Positions 62,060-64,000 of a stretch of 64,000 nt of DNA are shown in pieces (within the stretch, counting starts at the first letter, position 1; every line of letters starts with the position of its first letter). The notes below the pieces were generated by a model. That model searched no databases. It had not been told where the DNA came from and was given only the letters and a program-made list of their open reading frames with translations. The position numbers and the translations under genes were made by a program. Origin of the DNA: Pampus argenteus (lineage: Eukaryota > Chordata > Actinopteri > Scombriformes > Stromateidae); the NCBI GenBank assembly GCA_036937835.1, contig CM072861.1:6488001-6552000 (forward strand), given 5' to 3'.

Positions 62060-62600
62060 ATTTAGTTTCAGTTCGTGGCACGAGGCTTGGTTCAAGGCAG
62101 AACCAAATAGTTTGAAAACCCTGCCCTCACCTAAGTGTCAGATTGTATAAGTTCTACGCTTTGCCAACAGCTTCTCGGGTAATAGATAATGATGTTTGAA
62201 GGCGTCGTGAAAATAAAGTCGAGTTGACTCGAGTTCAAGCCTTTTTTAAATTATACAGAGATTTTCTGCTTGGCCACGCTCATTCCGGCAAATTCGTTCA
62301 GACATCCGAGCTTCAGGATTAAACTTTAAATAATTGACTTAATGTTAAAGCGCCCATTCACACGACAAACGGAAACGAGAGTTACCTCACTGCTTAAATC
62401 TGAAACGTGGAGAAAGAGACATACAGCTGACAACTTAAAAATGTAGCTTCCATGTTGTACAGTTGTACTGTTTACTAAAGGGAAATCCACTTTCACAACT
62501 GCATAAATTAAAGTCAGGTTTCATTCTCCAACTTCAAAGAACTGATGCAGTTAAGCTCTTCAGTTGTTAACACTTGGGTCGTAATTAACTCACACTGCTA
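62060..62600. other. Non-coding stretch, nothing recognised
   Basis: Unique-looking sequence with no supported exon or repeat. Confidence 0.45.
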
Positions 62601-62610
62601 GATAACTTTG

Positions 62611-62611
<1 letters not shown>

Positions 62612-62642
<31 letters not shown>
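62612..62642. repeat. (GT)n microsatellite
   Basis: About fifteen GT units. Confidence 0.95.
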
Positions 62643-62644
<2 letters not shown>

Positions 62645-62779
62645 GTATGCGTTCGAGTGCATTTGTCTTAGTGACGTTAAGCCCTTAGTCCCATGTGTCA
62701 AGTTAAATCTTATCTAGATGTCAAGTTTTCACACAGAGTGTTATTTAAAATAAAATAAACAGGCGAGAGAAAAGCCCCA

Positions 62780-62990
62780 TTAAATGGAAAATGCTTCCTA
62801 AAACACAATCTCTTTATTTAGAGGAAATAAGCCAGTTGAGTGGAATGATGCATCAACTGCCACTAAAATGGCAGTAGCACTTGAGGAGATAATTCAGCAC
62901 TGGAGGAGCGTAATGACTCACTGAATACACAATTTCATTCCTCCTCAGATTGTGAGGTTAAATTCAATTTCCTGTTAACCATAAAATGTG
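62780..62990. other. Candidate conserved non-coding block
   Basis: Unique sequence with CCCATTAAATGG, AATGATGCATCAAC, AGCGTAATGACTCAC and AAATTCAATTTCC words and no frame. The texture is enhancer-like; untested. Confidence 0.22.
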
Positions 62991-63002
62991 TTCACTCAAA
63001 TG

Positions 63003-63006
<4 letters not shown>

Positions 63007-63035
<29 letters not shown>
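63007..63035. repeat. (TA)n microsatellite
   Basis: A TA run of 29 bases directly adjoins the hAT-type terminal sequence that follows. Confidence 0.95.
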
Positions 63036-63038
<3 letters not shown>

Positions 63039-63330
63039 TGGTGGGCAAAGATTATTTTTTTAATCTATATTAATCTCACTGAAATCTTGAAATTAATCTA
63101 GATTAAAATGGCTCGTTCAGAATGCGAAATACCTAAGTACTGACCTAAAGTAAGTCTTTGAGAACGGGTTTCTTAAGGCAGGGGATGCATTAGAACAGGA
63201 GCCAAAATGCATCACTGACTGCTTATAGCAAAGGGATGCTTTGCGTTCAGGTGGTATTTGAGACTGGAAGAACTCCTGCAGTAAACCAATTCTGCATTGC
63301 ATAAGGTGAACACAACCTTAGTGTAAATGA
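63036..63330 (+). mobile_element. hAT-type element end and partial body
   Basis: Begins TAGTGGTGGGCAAAGATTAT and continues with TTTAATCTATATTAATCTC and AATTAATCTAGATTAAAATG. The body contains GGGGATGCATTAGAACAGGA, ATGCATCACTGACTGC and AACTCCTGCAGTAAACC. A TAGTGGTGGG/CAGTGGTGGG start is typical of several hAT families and the body wording is familiar from fish. No opposite terminal repeat is found, so it is partial. The 61-codon minus-strand frame here is incidental. Confidence 0.6.
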
Positions 63331-63499
63331 CCCCATAAAAGGTCCATTATTTTAGGTGAATTACGTTATTAATATGCAAGATAATTTCTATATTATTATA
63401 TATATACATATATATTATTACTAAATTACTAAAACAACTACAACACAACATTAGGGCCACTGATAGGTTACAAATAACCTGACCCTGATGTCTCTGTAG

Positions 63500-63645
63500 G
63501 TCAACTAATTGCTACCTTTTTCTGAAGCATGACAGAGGCTGCCAGTCATCTTGCTGAAGGCCCTCTTTAATTACAGTAATGACCTTATAATACACGTGGA
63601 AATAATTCATTAGTGTTACATGACTATTGGAAACAAAGCATGTGC
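63500..63645. other. Candidate conserved non-coding block, left part
   Basis: Unique sequence with CAACTAATTGCTACC, CTTTAATTACAGTAATGACC and AATAATTCATTAG words and no frame. It is separated from a similar block to the right by a (GT)n tract. Confidence 0.25.
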
Positions 63646-63651
63646 AGATAG

Positions 63652-63653
<2 letters not shown>

Positions 63654-63687
<34 letters not shown>
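63654..63687. repeat. (GT)n microsatellite
   Basis: About seventeen GT units. Confidence 0.95.
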
Positions 63688-63688
<1 letters not shown>

Positions 63689-63744
63689 CTGAGGCACCTA
63701 TATATGGCATCGCATGTTGTATAAGGCTCCACTGACAGCATTTA

Positions 63745-63880
63745 TTAGGCCATAAAGCGACATTTTGATGGGCAGAGAGATCTCCGTCAGGTCAAACAGG
63801 ACAAAGATCCTTCCATAAATCAAATCGGTGGTTTATGGCTTAATAAAGACATCCGTAGGGGGGGATTATATATCCTTTTG
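63745..63880. promoter_or_regulatory. Cluster of Cdx/Hox13-type CCATAAA sites
   Basis: CCATAAA occurs at 63750-63756 and 63813-63819, and its inverse TTTATGG at 63832-63838. The last two form an inverted pair with a 12-base spacer. An AGGTCA half-site lies at 63789-63794. CCATAAA/TTTATGG is the preferred core of caudal and posterior Hox proteins. The clustering in unique sequence suggests regulatory DNA but is not proof. Confidence 0.25.
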
Positions 63881-64000
63881 ATCATCTCTAACATGACTAT
63901 CAAATCAAACTACATGTGCACGGATGATTTCGTGAACATAAATCACATTATCAGGCTTAATAAGACACTTCATTCATTTTATTCATTCCCACTATTGTTG

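Noticed and set aside
1..64000. CRISPR arrays, operons or prokaryotic insertion sequences
   Set aside because: There are no regularly spaced identical direct repeats with unique spacers and no long adjacent coding frames. Microsatellites and vertebrate-type transposons show a eukaryotic chromosome.

Overview
The window looks like nuclear DNA of a ray-finned fish, most likely a percomorph teleost. It is AT-rich and has no operons or long open frames. It carries many (GT)n/(CA)n and (TA)n microsatellites and decayed Tc1/mariner, hAT, RTE-type and CR1/L2/Rex1-type elements. It also has several short dispersed repeats that I know from percomorph genomes. No intact host protein-coding gene can be recognised. 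The window is best read as a gene desert or the inside of one or more very long introns. Most open frames of 60-125 codons come from microsatellites, antisense of LINEs or chance.

Layout. 0-8 kb: a (TA)39 tract, a CpG-rich fold-back element nested in an older dispersed repeat (3257-3585), a possible promoter and first exon (4594-4770), a TAACC-rich dispersed repeat running into a 74-bp minisatellite (7100-7560), and an 82-bp pogo/Tigger-like MITE with an exact TA duplication (7902-7983). 8-16 kb: mostly unique sequence with two blocks that resemble conserved non-coding DNA, plus microsatellites and a SINE/LINE tail. 16-24.3 kb: repeat-dense. It holds a 70-bp tandem duplication, a minus-strand LINE reverse-transcriptase remnant (17.73-18.33 kb), a candidate minus-strand exon of an extracellular cysteine-containing module (20.9-21.1 kb), the 3' half of a Tc1 element followed at once by a solo fold-back of another Tc1 family, and a hAT element (23.35-24.24 kb).

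The hAT element is the most notable object. A BED-type zinc finger exon splices in frame to an exon in which the post-finger region is fused directly to the C-terminal dimerisation region. The whole catalytic core is missing.

24-43 kb: mostly unique sequence, with a (CT)n tract, a possible small minus-strand exon (26.5 kb), a dispersed repeat at 33.3 kb and a minus-strand LINE remnant lacking its reverse-transcriptase domain (41.1-41.6 kb). 43-57 kb: an RTE-type LINE 3' fragment (43.12-43.84 kb), two copies of an unclassified repeat (47.25 and 52.8 kb), a CAGTGGTGGAA-type hAT MITE (48.75 kb), a complete 555-bp hAT MITE with a perfect 8-bp target duplication (50622-51176), and a (TTCTA)n tract. 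57-64 kb: an internally deleted Tc1 copy that breaks off next to three telomere-type TAACCC units, SINE/LINE tail fragments, dense GT repeats, three spaced units of a percomorph repeat (61.6-62.05 kb), a hAT-type terminal sequence (63.04 kb) and an apparently unique, TAAT/CCATAAA-rich block at the right end.

Nothing here forms a pathway. The readable biology is the history of transposon insertion, internal deletion and decay, with a few candidate regulatory or exonic islands. Family assignments rest on remembered family hallmarks and hand translation. No database search was run.
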